Below, in pieces: positions 63,524-64,000 of a stretch of 64,000 bases of DNA (position 1 is its first letter; each line of letters starts with the position of its first letter). Source of the stretch: Polyangiaceae bacterium (GTDB taxonomy: Bacteria; Myxococcota_A; Polyangia; Polyangiales; Polyangiaceae); NCBI GenBank assembly GCA_025937835.1, contig JAICQO010000020.1, forward strand, positions 1 to 64,000. Direction: 5' to 3'. A model generated the notes under the pieces. The model had not been told where the DNA came from, ran no database searches, and worked only from the letters and a program-made list of their open reading frames with translations. Position numbers and translations under genes: made by a program.

Positions 63524-64000
63524 CTAGGCCGCCTCGTGATCGGACTCTTTCCCGGCGCTTTCGCGGGGCCCGCCCTGCAGCCAACCCGGGTCCCGGACCG
63601 CTGGCTGGCCGCGCAGAGCGCACAGCGCCGCCCGCACGGCCTCTGCGTCGACCGAGGTCTCCCCGCGCGCGCGGGCCGCGAGCGCTCGGTCCCGCTCCGA
63701 GCGAGCTTGGTCGGCTTCAGCGAGCAGCACGTCGAGCTCGGGGATGGCGTCGTCCCACTCGATGAGCGTGGACACCGAGCCGATTCGCTCGATAGCCAGC
63801 CGGTACAAATCCCAAACCGGGGGCAAGATCGGCCCGCGGTGCGTGTCGATGATGTACTCGCCGACGTGGGTGTGCCCCGCGACGTGGATCTGAACCACGC
63901 GGTGTGCGGGAATGCCCTCCAGGAACTGAATGGGGTCGAGGCCGTGATTGTAGGACGAGACGTAAATGTTGTTCACGTCGAGCAACAACCCGATGTCGGC
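63524..64000 (-). CDS. DUF692 (MbnB/HvfB-like) iron oxygenase, 3' part
   Basis: 158 residues are visible; the 5' end is cut by the window edge, as the frame is open to the last base. DUF692 marks: GLLLDVNNIYVSSYNHGLDP, FLEGIPAHRVVQIHVAGH (iron-ligand His region), DTHRGPILPPVWDLY and LIEWDDAIPELDVLLAEA. The family uses two or three iron atoms and oxygen to convert Cys or other residues of ribosomal peptides (methanobactin, TglH, bufferin-type). Coupled to the DUF2063 gene; the precursor peptide, if any, would be upstream, outside the window. Confidence 0.9.
   Translation of the reverse strand, partial: ADIGLLLDVNNIYVSSYNHGLDPIQFLEGIPAHRVVQIHVAGHTHVGEYIIDTHRGPILPPVWDLYRLAIERIGSVSTLIEWDDAIPELDVLLAEADQARSERDRALAARARGETSVDAEAVRAALCALRGQPAVRDPGWLQGGPRESAGKESDHEAA

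Overview
The window is GC-rich (about 70 percent by eye), gene-dense DNA from one bacterial chromosome, most likely a Myxococcota member of the Polyangiales type. Supporting signs are a MYXO-CTERM-like C-terminus on a secreted propeller protein, many lipoproteins whose lipobox is followed by a Gly/Ser/Ala-rich linker, Kelch and RCC1 lipoproteins, DUF1592/DUF1552 proteins, several ECF sigma factors with TPR or FecR partners, frequent GTG starts and many 1-17 bp gene overlaps. No rRNA, tRNA, insertion sequence, prophage or CRISPR array was seen. No gene-free stretch exceeds 300 bases; the longest are 21609-21853, 26785-27008 and 54284-54503, all between divergent genes.

Layout. 1-6511: 3' end of comM, a Cys-rich lipoprotein, a PAP2 phosphatase with a barrel-like protein, a GAF/spermidine-synthase-like fusion, two lipoproteins and a Dph6-like ATPase. 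6587-14216: envelope and hydrolase genes (MepA endopeptidase, GH130, a HExxH protein, an ACE-like M2 dipeptidase, a Kelch lipoprotein, a MYXO-CTERM propeller protein). 14189-18074: ECF sigma/anti-sigma pair divergent from a hybrid histidine kinase. 18093-21608 and 27009-30987: two similarly composed cassettes of ECF sigma factor, membrane TPR protein, barrel-like protein and lipoprotein, separated by a VWA lipoprotein and a DUF1552/DUF1592 pair. 30990-37911: an exported lamin-tail/PEP-synthase-like lipoprotein, a DUF1415-DbpA fusion helicase, uridine kinase, a GNAT and a Pro-rich lipoprotein.

38035-50357: a small membrane protein and recA, a barrel-like protein, an extensin-like hydrolase, MgtE, an MshEN/HEAT protein, an NtrC-type regulator, a NamZ-type muramidase, and an SMR exporter plus a diguanylate cyclase behind a clear guanidine-II (mini-ykkC) riboswitch. 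50578-57136: DUF2279 protein, then a nitrogen/redox block: NnrS with a CopD-like protein, a Crp/Fnr regulator with a 7Fe ferredoxin, and divergently a HiPIP-like protein with a siroheme nitrite/sulfite reductase; a TGA-N6-TCA dyad lies between regulator and HiPIP. 57298-64000: small proteins, an alpha/beta hydrolase, a CBS protein, the folP-cdaA-cdaR c-di-AMP operon, and a DUF692/DUF2063 pair cut by the window end.

Working together: much of the window concerns the cell envelope (murein hydrolases, surface lipoproteins, ECF envelope signalling) and second messengers (c-di-AMP synthesis, a diguanylate cyclase, a possible c-di-GMP-binding MshEN domain). Functions given are family-level readings of the translated sequence; no database search was run.
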